From Planctomycetota bacterium (GTDB taxonomy: Bacteria; Planctomycetota; Phycisphaerae; WQYP01), in the NCBI GenBank assembly GCA_021831565.1, contig JAKBMM010000003.1, positions 20,717 to 84,716 on the forward strand: a stretch of DNA of 64,000 bases, given 5' to 3'. The translations under genes were made by a program, and so were the position numbers. Under the pieces are notes generated by a model that saw only the letters and a list, made by a program, of their open reading frames with translations, was not told where the DNA came from and ran no database searches. Numbering within the stretch: the first letter of the stretch is position 1; every line of letters starts with the position of its first letter. Positions 19,507-28,939 of this stretch are shown here, in pieces.

Positions 19507-20322
19507 TTAAGCCAATTTTTTCGTCGGACAAAACCCGCGGACTCTCTTCCCGATGGTGGGCAGTCCCAGCAGCGCGCCGCCAAAGAGAAAGAGCATTATT
19601 GTTGAAGGTTGTGGAACTGAACTGACGGAGTTGGTGATGTTGTTGCCATCAAGTGTCACCGCGCCATTTCTCGCCAAGGCGCTTCCTCCGATAATGTTTG
19701 CGCCGGTGTCCAGCGTTATGCTCGTATTCGCGAGAATATGTCCTTCGAAAGCGGTACTTGTACCGAGCGTCGCGGAACTGCCAACCTGCCAAAACACGCT
19801 GCTCCCTGGCTTCGAACCGCCATTGATTGTCGTGACCGTCGAGCTGGTTGCGGTAGTGAGCGTGCTACCAATCTGAAAAACGAATTGCGCATTCGGATTG
19901 TTCTGGTCGTTGAGAGTGAGAGTTCCCGTCAGACTCGCCGAGGACGAGAAGAAATATACACCCGGCGTAAGTGTCATTCCACCAAGATCCAGACCGGTCA
20001 AGGTCTGCGTGGGTGCCAAGCCTGCCGCGGTGTTGTACGCGGCGGTGAGATCTTTTTGAGCTTGAATCGCGACAGCATCATTGGAATGGGTGGTGTAGGG
20101 TGAAGCCACGGTTCCCGGGGGGAAGCCCGTAATCGCTGTACCTGGGCTGACACCCACACTTCCTCCATTGATGACAGACGAGCCGGTATTGGTCACCGTC
20201 GAGCCAGCTAGTACCGCAAAGTCCCCCGCCGTGCCGAGATTAATGGTGTTGGCCTTGGCGATCAGTGGAAAACAAGCGAGTGCCGGGATCGCCAGCAGAA
20301 TCAGTGTCTTGCATCTCATCAT
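19507..20322 (-). CDS. Ice-binding-fold (DUF3494) protein with PEP-CTERM sorting signal
   Basis: A 271-residue exported protein. It has a signal peptide (to about residue 24, ...IAKA), a DUF3494 beta-solenoid region (NLGTAGDFAVLAGSTVTNTG; LTPGVYFFSSSASLTGTLTL; FVFQIGSTLTT; ILANTSITL) and a C-terminal PEP-CTERM tail: VPQPSTIM, a hydrophobic helix and a basic KRVRG end. DUF3494 proteins include ice-binding adhesins, but many members are surface proteins of other function. PEP-CTERM implies processing by exosortase and export to a cell-surface or EPS layer. GAGGAG five bases upstream supports the ATG at 20322. A strong promoter candidate lies about 110 bases upstream. Confidence 0.88.
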   Translation of the reverse strand: MMRCKTLILLAIPALACFPLIAKANTINLGTAGDFAVLAGSTVTNTGSSVINGGSVGVSPGTAITGFPPGTVASPYTTHSNDAVAIQAQKDLTAAYNTAAGLAPTQTLTGLDLGGMTLTPGVYFFSSSASLTGTLTLNDQNNPNAQFVFQIGSTLTTATSSTVTTINGGSKPGSSVFWQVGSSATLGTSTAFEGHILANTSITLDTGANIIGGSALARNGAVTLDGNNITNSVSSVPQPSTIMLFLFGGALLGLPTIGKRVRGFCPTKKLA

Positions 20323-20429
20323 CAGAACTCCTCATTTTCTAAGGAAACGCACCAGACACTAGAGTCTGTTAACCTGCTAACAAGCATTCATTGCACGCAT
20401 TGCTTGCACAGCGCGTTGCCATCACTATA

Positions 20430-20458
20430 ATACTACTCTATAATATGACACTTGTCAA
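20430..20458 (-). promoter_or_regulatory. Sigma-70-type promoter for the ice-binding-like gene
   Basis: On the minus strand: TTGACA (20453-20458), 17-base spacer, TAGTAT (20430-20435). The transcript would have about 100 bases of leader before the ATG at 20322. The region is sharply AT-rich against its surroundings. Confidence 0.6.
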
Positions 20459-20824
20459 GTCGGATTGAAAAATTTGGATAGAAAAATTTTTGTGATTATG
20501 AACAATCAACCCAAACCATGTTTGCCATAACTAACAAATTTATCAAGAGTTATATAAAATGAATACGAAATTAAAAATATCCCAACCGGCGATAAATCAT
20601 TCTTGAAATAATCATGCCTGTTTGGAACGAAAACGTAATGGCAACAAGGGCTGCGGATACGATTTGCTTGTAGATTCGAATATAGGCTTGGTCCGTTTCC
20701 TTTCCGCCAACGCGGCATGGCGCGCCCTTGTCACGACGCGAGCCTTGCCCCAATATCTAAATACCCGTCGGCATACGGAAAGTTTCGGCTCCAGCGCGTC
20801 TGGACCGACGGCGGAGATCAGCGC
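20459..20824. other. Gene-free AT-rich intergenic stretch
   Basis: Between the divergent DUF3494 gene and the ECF sigma gene. The first ~170 bases are AT-rich, unlike the high-GC neighbours, and short open frames there overlap on both strands without any recognisable protein. I see no RNA gene. Confidence 0.5.
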
Positions 20825-21400
20825 GTGAGTGTCAGCCCGACCAATAACGATCTATTCTATCGTCTTGTCTGGCCGCACCGGGCCGACGTCTTACGCGCCG
20901 CTCTACTGTTGACCCACCACGAAAGCGATGCTCAGGACATCACCCAGGAAACCATCATCAAAGCATGGCGGGCGATCGACCGTTTCGATTCAAAAACCGG
21001 CGCCATGCTCCCCTGGCTTTTGACCATCCTGCGTCATTGCTGGGTGGATCGACTGCGCGCCGCCGGCCGGCACGGACGGGAGATCAGTCTGGATGATTGG
21101 CCGGAAGATCCGCCGGCTCCCGTCGATACCGGCCTTTCCGGCGCCGGTGAAATCACCAATCCCGATGAGTTGCTCAATACATTTTCCGATCAGGAAATCA
21201 TTGCCGCTCTCCGCTCCCTCCCGGCGGAAATGCGCTGGACGCTGCTGCTGGTGGACGTGGCGCAGTTTGATTACGAAATGGCGGCGCAAACGCTCGCCGT
21301 GCCGGTCGGAACGGTCCGCTCTCGCGTCCACCGCGGCCGCGCCATGCTCCTGGTCGCACTGACCGCCCGCGGCGCCGCGTCAAAATCGCCGGGAGCGTAG
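20825..21400 (+). CDS. ECF RNA polymerase sigma factor
   Basis: A 191-residue sigma-70 family protein. Region 2 is HRADVLRAALLLTHHESDAQDITQETIIKAWRAIDRFD, followed by MLPWLLTILRHCWVDRLRA; region 4 is LPAEMRWTLLLVDVAQFDYEMAAQTLAVPVGTVRSRVHRGR, a complete HTH. The GTG at 20825 has GGAG about eight bases upstream. There is no anti-sigma gene beside it. It precedes, by 221 bases and in the same direction, the metal-efflux operon, which it might control; that link is positional only. Confidence 0.88.
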   Translation: MSVSPTNNDLFYRLVWPHRADVLRAALLLTHHESDAQDITQETIIKAWRAIDRFDSKTGAMLPWLLTILRHCWVDRLRAAGRHGREISLDDWPEDPPAPVDTGLSGAGEITNPDELLNTFSDQEIIAALRSLPAEMRWTLLLVDVAQFDYEMAAQTLAVPVGTVRSRVHRGRAMLLVALTARGAASKSPGA

Positions 21401-21621
21401 AGCCCCGGCTCACTTCAATGCGCACGGCATGTTCCGCTAGTATGGGACTAACGTTTACGTGCGATTATTGAGAAATTTTGTCAAACCCGGGAACTTTTTC
21501 GCCCGCGGCAAGCGTTTGAATAAATGATGGAAGTGGTATTATTGACCCTTGTGGGGTTTTCCAATGATTTCGCATATTTTATCCGTGCACGGTCACCTTT
21601 TTCTTTGAGGTTTCGTGTGGC

Positions 21622-23091
21622 ATGGTTCGTCGCATTTTATTGATGATTTTTCTGGTGCTGGCGGTCGGCGGCGGCGGCTTTTTTGCCGGCCTTTTTCTGG
21701 CCGGGCGATTCGCCGCCGCGCCCGGTGGGGCGGTGCGAACGGTAGGCGGTCAATCCGCCGCGGCGGCCGGGAAAAAGAGTACCGCCAAGCCCCGGCGCAA
21801 AATTCTCTATTGGTGGGACCCCATGGTTGGGCCGTCCTCCATATCGCCCAGGCCGGGACTCAGTTCCATGGGCATGCCGCTGATACCCGTTTATGCGCCG
21901 ATATCCGGCGCATCCGTGGCGGGCCAGGTGCGGGTGAATCCCGCCATGGTGCAGGATATGGGCATACAAACGGCCAGGGTGACGCTTGGGCCGCTTATCC
22001 ACCCGGTCCGCGCCGTGGGCTACCTGCGCGTGGCGGCGCCGCAGCGCTACAGCATCACCATTCGCGCCGGCGGCTGGATCGGAAAACTTTACGCCACCAC
22101 CAACGGCACAGAGGTCCGAAAAGGCCAGAGGCTCTTCACGCTTTACAGTCCCCGTATCGTCACCGCCGAGGATGAACTCGTCGCCGCGCAAAAATCCCTG
22201 CGCGCCGCCCGTAAAACCGCCATCCGCGCGGCCGCGAACGATGCGCGGGAACTGGTGCGATCCGTGGAACTGCGGCTGGCCTACCTGGGTGTGAGCAACG
22301 CGCAGATCAAGCAAGTTGCAAAGACCCTGCGCGCCTCGACCTACGTGGATTTTTACAGCCCCGCCGACGGCGTGTTGCGGGACGTGAAAGTGCGCCAGAA
22401 ATCGCGCCTCAACGCCGGCGCGACCGCCCTGCGAATCGAAAACTTTTCCACCCTCTGGCTGGATAGCTACGTGTATGAAAACCAGCTTCCGTGGATTCGC
22501 ATGGGCCAGCGCGTCACGGCAACCATCGCGGCGTTTCCAGGAAAGACTTTTAGTGGAAAAATTATTTTCATCTCTCCATACGAAAATCTCTACAACCACA
22601 CCACCACCATCCGCATGGTGCTGGATAATTCCTCCCATAAGCTCCGCCCCGGCATGTACGCCCTGGCGGATATCCGTACCGAGCCTGTTGTGCGAACCAT
22701 TTTGGCCCCGCGCCGAGCTGTAATTAACACCGGCACGGGCGAACTGACATTTGTGGAAATATCCCGCGGCCATTTTGATCCCGTCACGGTCAAAACCGGT
22801 CTTAGGGGCGATCATGGACTGGTGCAGGTTCTATCCGGTCTGGGGCCGGGGCAGCGTGTGGTCACCAGCGGCCAGTTCATGATTGATGTGGAATCGCAAC
22901 TTAACCAGATCAAGGCTCGTTTCATGCCCAAGTTCACGCCGGCGGGAAAGCCCGCCAAGGCTAAGTCGGCGGCAATCACCGAACCGGCGACGAAAAGGTC
23001 CAGGCCGAAATCCAATATGAAAATGCCGCCGGCTGCAAAAACCAAAGGGATCAAAGGAATCGGACCGCGTCATGATCCGAAAAATTATTGA
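21622..23091 (+). CDS. cusB: RND efflux periplasmic adaptor, CusB-like
   Basis: A 489-residue membrane-fusion protein with an N-terminal membrane anchor (ILLMIFLVLAVGGGGFFAGLFLAG). Residues about 60-90 (KILYWWDPMVGPS...SMGMPLIPVYA) match the heavy-metal-binding segment often found in CusB-like adaptors, although the usual Cys residues are absent and Met residues remain. Barrel and lipoyl-type segments follow (GGWIGKLYATTNGTEVRKGQRLFTLYSPRIVTAEDEL; GVLRDVKVRQKSRLNAGATALRIENFSTLWLDSYVYENQLPWIRMGQRV). It links the inner-membrane pump to the outer-membrane factor. The gene overlaps cusA by 20 bases. Confidence 0.88.
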   Translation: MVRRILLMIFLVLAVGGGGFFAGLFLAGRFAAAPGGAVRTVGGQSAAAAGKKSTAKPRRKILYWWDPMVGPSSISPRPGLSSMGMPLIPVYAPISGASVAGQVRVNPAMVQDMGIQTARVTLGPLIHPVRAVGYLRVAAPQRYSITIRAGGWIGKLYATTNGTEVRKGQRLFTLYSPRIVTAEDELVAAQKSLRAARKTAIRAAANDARELVRSVELRLAYLGVSNAQIKQVAKTLRASTYVDFYSPADGVLRDVKVRQKSRLNAGATALRIENFSTLWLDSYVYENQLPWIRMGQRVTATIAAFPGKTFSGKIIFISPYENLYNHTTTIRMVLDNSSHKLRPGMYALADIRTEPVVRTILAPRRAVINTGTGELTFVEISRGHFDPVTVKTGLRGDHGLVQVLSGLGPGQRVVTSGQFMIDVESQLNQIKARFMPKFTPAGKPAKAKSAAITEPATKRSRPKSNMKMPPAAKTKGIKGIGPRHDPKNY

Positions 23092-26000
23092 ATTTTCCGT
23101 GCACAACCGGCTGCTGGTGGTTCTGCTTTTCCTGATGGCCATCGCCGTGGCCGCCTGGGCCGCCTTCCACAGCAAACTCGACGCCGTTCCCGACCTGTCC
23201 GACGTGCAGGTGCTGGTGCTGACCAATTATCCCGGCCAGACACCGGGCGTGGTGGAAAAACAGGTGACTTATCCCCTGGAAACGCAATTGATCCACGTGC
23301 CCGACGTGACGGCGGTCCGGGGCCAAAGCATGTTCGAGTATTCCCTGGTGACGGTGGTCTTCAAAAATGGGACCAATCTTTACTGGGCGCGCGACCAAGT
23401 GCTGGCATATCTGGATTACGCCAAAACGCTGCTGCCGGCGGGCGTTACCCCGCAGCTGGGTCCCGACGCCACCGGAGCGGGCTGGGCCTACCAGTACATT
23501 CTATACCCCGGCTGGTATTGCCGGCATCATCCCCAGGGGATATGGCGCGATCCGAAAACCAATCAATGGTATGCCCATCGGAATCAGGCCCCGGCCCGCC
23601 GCAGATCAAAACTGGTGCGGGTGCGGGCTTTCGATCGGCCCGGTAAATCGCCGCTTTCCGGCCAGCCGCTGGTTGCCAGCAACATCAATCTGGGGCAATT
23701 GCGGTCCCTGCAGGACTGGTTTGTCCGTTACCAGCTTGAGGCCGTACCGGGCGTGTCGGAAGTGGCGGGCCTCGGCGGCTTCGTGCAGGAATACCAGGTG
23801 GTTCTCAATCCCAACAAACTCCGCGCCTACCACCTGAGCGTTGGCCAGGTGGTTCGGGCGATCCAGCAATCCAACAATGATGTCGGCGGTGCGGTCGTCG
23901 ACAGGAGCGAACTGCAATACATCGTCCGCAGCCGGGGTTATCTCAAAAACCTCCGGCAACTCGGCCAGGTGCCGGTAGGCCAGGCCCGGGATGGTACACC
24001 GCTGTTGCTTCACGACGTAGCGACGCTGCAAATCGCCGGCAAGCAGCGGCTGGGAATTCTGGATTGGAACGGTCGTGGCGAAACGGTCGGCGGTATTGTG
24101 GTGGTGCGCTACGGCGCCGATACTTACCAAGTGGTGCAGCGGGTAATAAAGAAGATCGCCGCGATTTCCGCCAGTCTGCCGCCCGGCGTGCTGTTCAAAA
24201 CCGGTTATGACCGGGACAACCTGATCAATCGCTCCATCCACACGCTTTCCGACACGCTGCTGGAAGAAATGATCGTGGTGGCCGCGATCTGCCTGGTATT
24301 TTTATTGCATGGACGCAGCGCTCTGGTGGCCATTGTTGTTATTCCGGCCAGCATGATCTGCAGTCTGGCGATTTTGTATTGGCTGGGCATCAGCGCCAAC
24401 ATCATGAGCTTAAGCGGCATCGCCATCGCCATAGGCGTGGTGGTCGATAGCGCCATCGTGATGATTGAAAACGCCCATCAGCATCTCAACCGCCAGGACG
24501 CGCTCGTGGCGCAGGGCCGGCCGCCGCGCGCCCGCGCCGACATCATGCTCGCGGCGGCTCAGGAAGTCGGGCCGAGTCTTTTTTTCAGCCTGCTGATTAT
24601 CACCGTAAGTTTTCTGCCGATATTCACTCTTCCCGGCGAAAGCGGCAAGATGTTCAGCCCGCTGGCTCTGACCAAAACCTTCGCCATGGCTTCGGCCGCC
24701 CTGCTTTCGATCACCATCGTGCCGGTGTTGATGATTTATTTCATCCGTCCGCGTTTGTTCCCGGAAAAATGGCCGTGGTGGCGGCAATGGCCCGCGGCGT
24801 TGGCGATCATCATTTTGCCGGCGCTGGGCCTTTACTACTTCGTCGGCCGCGACGGTCAATTGGCCCGCTACCATTGGTGGATATGTTTAAGCTGGGCGGT
24901 TCTGGCGGCGCTGCTGGTGATACCGCAAAAAATCATCCATGAAGAGCACAATCCGCTCAGCATGTTTCTCCAGAAGAGTTTCCACCCCGTGTTTCACGCG
25001 GTTATGCGTCTGCGCTGGCTGGTGATTCTCCTGGCCGTTCTATTGTGCGGTTCTATTTTCTGGCCGTTGGGCCGCTTGGGCACGCAATTCACGCCGCCGT
25101 TGTATGAGGGCGATTTGGAGTACATGCCCACCACCTATCCCGGACTGAGCGTCGGAGCGGCCAAATACGTGCTCCAGCAAAGCGACAAAATTATTAAAAC
25201 CTTTCCAGAGGTAAAAAGCGTGTGGGGCCAGATCGGCCGCGCCGATACCGCCACCGACAGCGCCCCGCTGAACATGATCGACACCATTATCCGGCTCAAA
25301 CGCCGCGACCAATGGCCCGTGGCCCCGGTGAGGCGGTTCTATCATTCTTGGCCGCAATGGCTCCAATGGCCGTTCCGGCGCACGTTCTGGCCCGGCCACG
25401 CGCCTATCTCGCTCCATCAGGTGATGCACGGCTGGACGGGTTCCCGCGGGAAGTTCCACGAAGGTTTGAACCGGGCGCTGAAAATCCCCGGTTTTGCGGC
25501 CTACTGGACCATGCCCATCGCCAATCGCGTCAACATGGCCAATACCGGCAGCAAAACGCTCCTGGGTATTCGTGTGTTCGGTGAAAATCTCAAGGTTCTC
25601 GGCAAGGTGTCCAACCGAATCGCGCGGGCACTGCAAGGTGTCCGCGGCACGGGCAGCGCCATCGCCAATCAACCTCTGGGCGGCTATTACCTGGATATCC
25701 ACGTGAGCCGCCTGAAAGCCGCGCGCTATGGTCTGACGCAGGGCGCGGTTCAGCGCATAATCACCTTGGCCATCGGCGGCGATCCCGTCAGCACCATGGT
25801 GCTCGGTTTGCAGCGGCTGCCGATCAATGTCCGCTATTTTCGTAATCTCCGCGGCAGCGTAGCGGATCTTAAAGAACTTCCCATCGCCACGCCCGGCGGA
25901 AGTTTTATCACTCTGGGAATGCTGGCCAACATTCATTACAGCTCGGGCCCGCCGGAAATCGACAGCCAGGACGCCATGACCGTCAATTACATCAACATCA

Positions 26001-26713
26001 CCACCACCACCGGCAACACTCTCGGCTATGTGCGGCGCGCCAACGTCGCCATACGCGGGCATGTAGTCCTGCCCGCCGGTTACACTTATGAATGGATCGG
26101 CCTGTACAAACAGATTCAAGAAGCCAACGCCCGCCTCAAACTCGCCGTGCCTCTGGTGTTGCTGAGCATCTTTATCCTCCTGTTCGTATCCACCGGAAGC
26201 GTCGGCCGCGTGTTGGGCGTGCTGTTGTCCGTACCCTTTGGTCTGGTGGGCGCGATATGGGCCCTGTATTTTCTGCATTACCAGTTATCGGTGGCGGTGT
26301 GGGTGGGTATCATCGCCCTATCCGGATTATGCGCGGAAATGGGCCTGGTGCTGCTGCTGTACCTGGACGTAAGCTTCCAGCAGGCCAAACGCGAAGGCCG
26401 CCTCCGCAATAAACGGGAGTTGTTCGACGCCGTTTATAATGGCGCGGTGCGCCGCATCCGCCCGCAGACCATGACCGTCTGCGCCGCCCTGATCGGTCTG
26501 ACGCCGCTGCTGTGGGTTAAAGGGGCCGGAAGCACGGTGATGCGCCGCTTGGCCGCGCCCATGATCGGCGGTTTGGCCACGGCGTTTGTGCTCGAATTGC
26601 TCGTTCTTCCGGCGTTGTATTTTATTGTGATGCACTGGCGTCTGCGTCAGCAGTTTCAAACGCAGGCCACTCCCGCCAGCGTCGTGCCGCCCGGCGAAGG
26701 AGGCGCCGTATGA
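23072..26713 (+). CDS. cusA: Heavy-metal RND efflux pump, CusA-like (Cu+/Ag+ type)
   Basis: A 1213-residue proton-driven RND transporter of the heavy-metal branch, with the typical N-terminus (IRKIIEFSVHNRLLVVLLFLMAIAVAAWA), the PDLSDVQVLVLTNYPGQTPGVVEKQVTYPLE signature and 12 membrane helices in two blocks. By position, the three methionines that bind copper in E. coli CusA are kept: in DLEYMPTTYPG, APLNMIDTI and NRVNMANTG. This favours monovalent copper or silver as substrate. It is longer than CusA (about 1047) because of insertions, including a WYCRHHPQGIWRDPKTNQWY stretch near residue 150 and a long one after LKRRDQWPV. It overlaps the adaptor upstream and the outer-membrane factor downstream. 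Confidence 0.9.
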   Translation: MIRKIIEFSVHNRLLVVLLFLMAIAVAAWAAFHSKLDAVPDLSDVQVLVLTNYPGQTPGVVEKQVTYPLETQLIHVPDVTAVRGQSMFEYSLVTVVFKNGTNLYWARDQVLAYLDYAKTLLPAGVTPQLGPDATGAGWAYQYILYPGWYCRHHPQGIWRDPKTNQWYAHRNQAPARRRSKLVRVRAFDRPGKSPLSGQPLVASNINLGQLRSLQDWFVRYQLEAVPGVSEVAGLGGFVQEYQVVLNPNKLRAYHLSVGQVVRAIQQSNNDVGGAVVDRSELQYIVRSRGYLKNLRQLGQVPVGQARDGTPLLLHDVATLQIAGKQRLGILDWNGRGETVGGIVVVRYGADTYQVVQRVIKKIAAISASLPPGVLFKTGYDRDNLINRSIHTLSDTLLEEMIVVAAICLVFLLHGRSALVAIVVIPASMICSLAILYWLGISANIMSLSGIAIAIGVVVDSAIVMIENAHQHLNRQDALVAQGRPPRARADIMLAAAQEVGPSLFFSLLIITVSFLPIFTLPGESGKMFSPLALTKTFAMASAALLSITIVPVLMIYFIRPRLFPEKWPWWRQWPAALAIIILPALGLYYFVGRDGQLARYHWWICLSWAVLAALLVIPQKIIHEEHNPLSMFLQKSFHPVFHAVMRLRWLVILLAVLLCGSIFWPLGRLGTQFTPPLYEGDLEYMPTTYPGLSVGAAKYVLQQSDKIIKTFPEVKSVWGQIGRADTATDSAPLNMIDTIIRLKRRDQWPVAPVRRFYHSWPQWLQWPFRRTFWPGHAPISLHQVMHGWTGSRGKFHEGLNRALKIPGFAAYWTMPIANRVNMANTGSKTLLGIRVFGENLKVLGKVSNRIARALQGVRGTGSAIANQPLGGYYLDIHVSRLKAARYGLTQGAVQRIITLAIGGDPVSTMVLGLQRLPINVRYFRNLRGSVADLKELPIATPGGSFITLGMLANIHYSSGPPEIDSQDAMTVNYINITTTTGNTLGYVRRANVAIRGHVVLPAGYTYEWIGLYKQIQEANARLKLAVPLVLLSIFILLFVSTGSVGRVLGVLLSVPFGLVGAIWALYFLHYQLSVAVWVGIIALSGLCAEMGLVLLLYLDVSFQQAKREGRLRNKRELFDAVYNGAVRRIRPQTMTVCAALIGLTPLLWVKGAGSTVMRRLAAPMIGGLATAFVLELLVLPALYFIVMHWRLRQQFQTQATPASVVPPGEGGAV

Positions 26714-28131
26714 ATATCAATAGGTCGCGGCGAGTTTTGAATTTAAAAATATTTTCGGCGGCGCGGCGGCGCGTCGGCGGGGCGATTCTGGCCAGTGCAA
26801 TTCTGCTGGCTGGATGCACCGTTGTACCTAAAGGTGAGAACCGTTTGCGCCGCGCGGCCGCAATCGCCGGGAAGCTCTTTGAAAAGCCTTATGCCCGGCG
26901 CCATCTGCCGCCGCTGTCGGTCAACGCCACCTCCGCGCAATTGGTACGGTATGCGGTGCTGAATAATCCCGTTGTGGAGAAAGCCTATTGGAAATGGCGC
27001 TGGGAAATTGAAGAAATCCCCCAGGCCGGCACGCAGGCAACCACGCTGGTGCTTAACGCCGGCACAACGCTCCAGAATGGTCAGGCTTCGCTGGCCAATA
27101 CTATTCTGGGTGCAAGCAACGCCAGCGACGACATACGCTGGCCGTCGAAACTTTCCGTGCAGGCGCGTGCCGCCCTCCAGGCGGCCCGCGCCGCCGGCTG
27201 GCGATACCGCGCGGAAATTTTTTCCGTGCGCCGCGCTGTGCTCACCGCCTGGTACGAATACGCCCTTACCGCCGTGACCTGGCGTTTGGAACGAGATATG
27301 AAGCATCTCCTTAAGGCCGAGGCCGCGTTGCTGCGGGCCGGAATCGGCGCCGGCGGCCGGCAACCGCGGCTGTGGCTGGCGGTGCAGGTTCGGATCGATC
27401 AACATCAAGCCGTGATTGTGGCGTTGCACCATCAGTTGGCGCTGGAGTTGACCGCTCTCAACGCCTTGCTGGGACGCGCCGCGAAGGCGCCGTTGAATCC
27501 GCCACGGGCGATTCCCCATCCGGACGCATCAGGACCGGCCATCAGCGATCGCCGGCTTTTAATCCTGGCGATGCAACGCAATCCCGAATTGCGCGGCCTT
27601 CGCCGGTTCGTATCCGCCGGCCGCCTGAGCATCCGCCGCGCCAAAATGCAATATATTCCCAATTTCGACCTGGGGCTTTCCACATCACTTGATGGAGCGA
27701 TGCAGAATTTCACCGGCGCCCTGCTGATCCCGGCGCTGCGCTACGAAGCCATCCACGCGTCCATCGCCCAGGCCAGGGATCGGCTGCGGGCCACCCGGGC
27801 GGCATTACGCGGCAAAAAGGATGACTTGGCTGCCCGACTGCTGATCGACATCATCGCCTTGCGAAGCGACCGTCGCCAACTGGCCCTGTTCGCCGAGAGC
27901 ATTCTGCCGCGCTTGAAAGTCATTGCCGCCCTGGACCGTGCCGATTACCAGCAAGGCGCCACCGGTGTGCAAAACCAATTGGAAACCGAACACATGATTC
28001 TGGGTGTCCGGGAAACCATCGCCGATCTGCAAGCCGACCAAGCAGAACGTATCGCCGACATCGACGCGGTGATCGCCGCCCCGCTGGAACCAGCGTCATC
28101 ACTTAAGGGAGAACCTGCGCCTCGTTCTTGA
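26710..28131 (+). CDS. TolC-type outer-membrane efflux lipoprotein
   Basis: A 473-residue outer-membrane factor with a signal peptide ending in LLAGC (Cys about residue 36), so it is probably lipid-anchored. The rest is mostly long helices with the repeats expected of TolC/CusC-like proteins (PEYAKSYRxxN-like hairpins: LVRYAVLNNPVVEKAYWKW...; LLILAMQRNPELRGLRRFVSAGRLSIRRAKMQYIPNFDLG). It completes the tripartite pump with the preceding two genes and overlaps cusA by four bases (ATGA). Its last 29 bases overlap the 3' end of the converging nucleotidyltransferase gene. Confidence 0.82.
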   Translation: MNINRSRRVLNLKIFSAARRRVGGAILASAILLAGCTVVPKGENRLRRAAAIAGKLFEKPYARRHLPPLSVNATSAQLVRYAVLNNPVVEKAYWKWRWEIEEIPQAGTQATTLVLNAGTTLQNGQASLANTILGASNASDDIRWPSKLSVQARAALQAARAAGWRYRAEIFSVRRAVLTAWYEYALTAVTWRLERDMKHLLKAEAALLRAGIGAGGRQPRLWLAVQVRIDQHQAVIVALHHQLALELTALNALLGRAAKAPLNPPRAIPHPDASGPAISDRRLLILAMQRNPELRGLRRFVSAGRLSIRRAKMQYIPNFDLGLSTSLDGAMQNFTGALLIPALRYEAIHASIAQARDRLRATRAALRGKKDDLAARLLIDIIALRSDRRQLALFAESILPRLKVIAALDRADYQQGATGVQNQLETEHMILGVRETIADLQADQAERIADIDAVIAAPLEPASSLKGEPAPRS

Positions 28132-28672
28132 GACGCATCCACAGGGCGTCGATCCCAAGTCTCCTGGCCCACTGTTCCAGGTACTCCAGCTCCAAAACGC
28201 CGAACTGCACTTCGTATACTCGCAGGGCATCCGTGAACTGCTTCTCGCTGCCGCCGGACATTTGCGCCCATCGCAGTTTCATCAAGATAGTGTCTTCCGG
28301 CCGCGACACCTGTATTCGCATTCCCGCAATATCCCACGCCTGTCGGCGCGAGAAACGCGATTGGTCGAATGGCTCATCGGTCAGGAGCCAGAAATCGATT
28401 TTGTCGCCTTCTCGCAACTCGAGGAGATTGAACATCCCACGCTGGTCAATCGCCGTCATCATAGCCTCGGGATCAAGATGGAAGCTCGGTGAAGGAAAAG
28501 CCCGCGTCAAACACTCGACTGCCGCCGCCTGGATAGCCACAACCAGATCAATATCGTGTGTCGAACGGGGTTCCCCTTGTAAGCTTGAGGCAACTGATCC
28601 AGTGAGCATATAGGCAACACCGGATTTCTCCAGAACTTCAACAATCCGTTTCAGTAGCGCCTGTTGTGACAT
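28103..28672 (-). CDS. Nucleotidyltransferase-fold protein (MNT/AbiEii-like)
   Basis: A 189-residue protein. Residues 15-50 show the nucleotidyltransferase signature GSVASSLQGEPRSTHDIDLVV with the GS and DxD metal-binding residues. The later section (KIDFWLLTDEPFD; RIQVSRPEDTILMKLRWAQMSGG) fits the family in which the enzyme pairs with a small helical protein, including toxin-antitoxin-like and abortive-infection systems. The start overlaps the small upstream gene (28651-28866) by 22 bases, so the two are probably one unit. The substrate is unknown. Confidence 0.75.
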   Translation of the reverse strand: MSQQALLKRIVEVLEKSGVAYMLTGSVASSLQGEPRSTHDIDLVVAIQAAAVECLTRAFPSPSFHLDPEAMMTAIDQRGMFNLLELREGDKIDFWLLTDEPFDQSRFSRRQAWDIAGMRIQVSRPEDTILMKLRWAQMSGGSEKQFTDALRVYEVQFGVLELEYLEQWARRLGIDALWMRLKNEAQVLP

Positions 28673-28866
28673 TTTTCCAGTCGGTCAAGCATGATCTGAT
28701 GAAAATCCGCCTCGCTTTGCCCGGGAAATCTCCGTCTAAGCCCTTGTACGAAAAGCGATTTGGTAAACTCTGATAACTCAAAGGCCTTCCGCAGCCTCGC
28801 CTCCGGCGACATCCGCCGCAGCGTCTCTATATACCGCCGGTGATTGGGATGAGGTTTAAGATTCAT
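28651..28866 (-). CDS. Small partner protein of the nucleotidyltransferase
   Basis: A 71-residue basic protein (76 if the upstream ATG at 28881 is used) whose central part reads SPEARLRKAFELSEFTKSLFVQGLRRRFPGQSE, a short helical motif that I have seen next to nucleotidyltransferase-fold genes. Translation overlaps the downstream gene. The pair resembles a two-gene toxin-antitoxin or HEPN/MNT-like arrangement, but no HEPN catalytic motif (RxxxxxH) is visible here. The start at 28866 is preferred because GGA lies seven bases upstream. Confidence 0.6.
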   Translation of the reverse strand: MNLKPHPNHRRYIETLRRMSPEARLRKAFELSEFTKSLFVQGLRRRFPGQSEADFHQIMLDRLEKCHNRRY

Positions 28867-28910
28867 ACATTCATCCAACATACCCGGTTATGGCGGGCGC
28901 GCCAAGTCCG

Positions 28911-28939
28911 TTGGGACCCCGTTGGAGACCGAATATAAT
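28911..28939 (+). promoter_or_regulatory. Sigma-70-type promoter upstream of the FAD reductase gene
   Basis: TTGGGA (28911-28916), 17-base spacer, a perfect TATAAT (28934-28939) on the plus strand. The leader to the start at 29182 would be about 235 bases; short ATG-started frames within it show no recognisable product. It may instead serve a closer, unseen small RNA. Confidence 0.45.

Noticed and set aside
21637..22815. 392-codon minus-strand frame over the efflux adaptor
   Set aside because: Antisense to a gene with clear domains.
25040..26278. 412-codon minus-strand frame over cusA
   Set aside because: Antisense to conserved transporter motifs.
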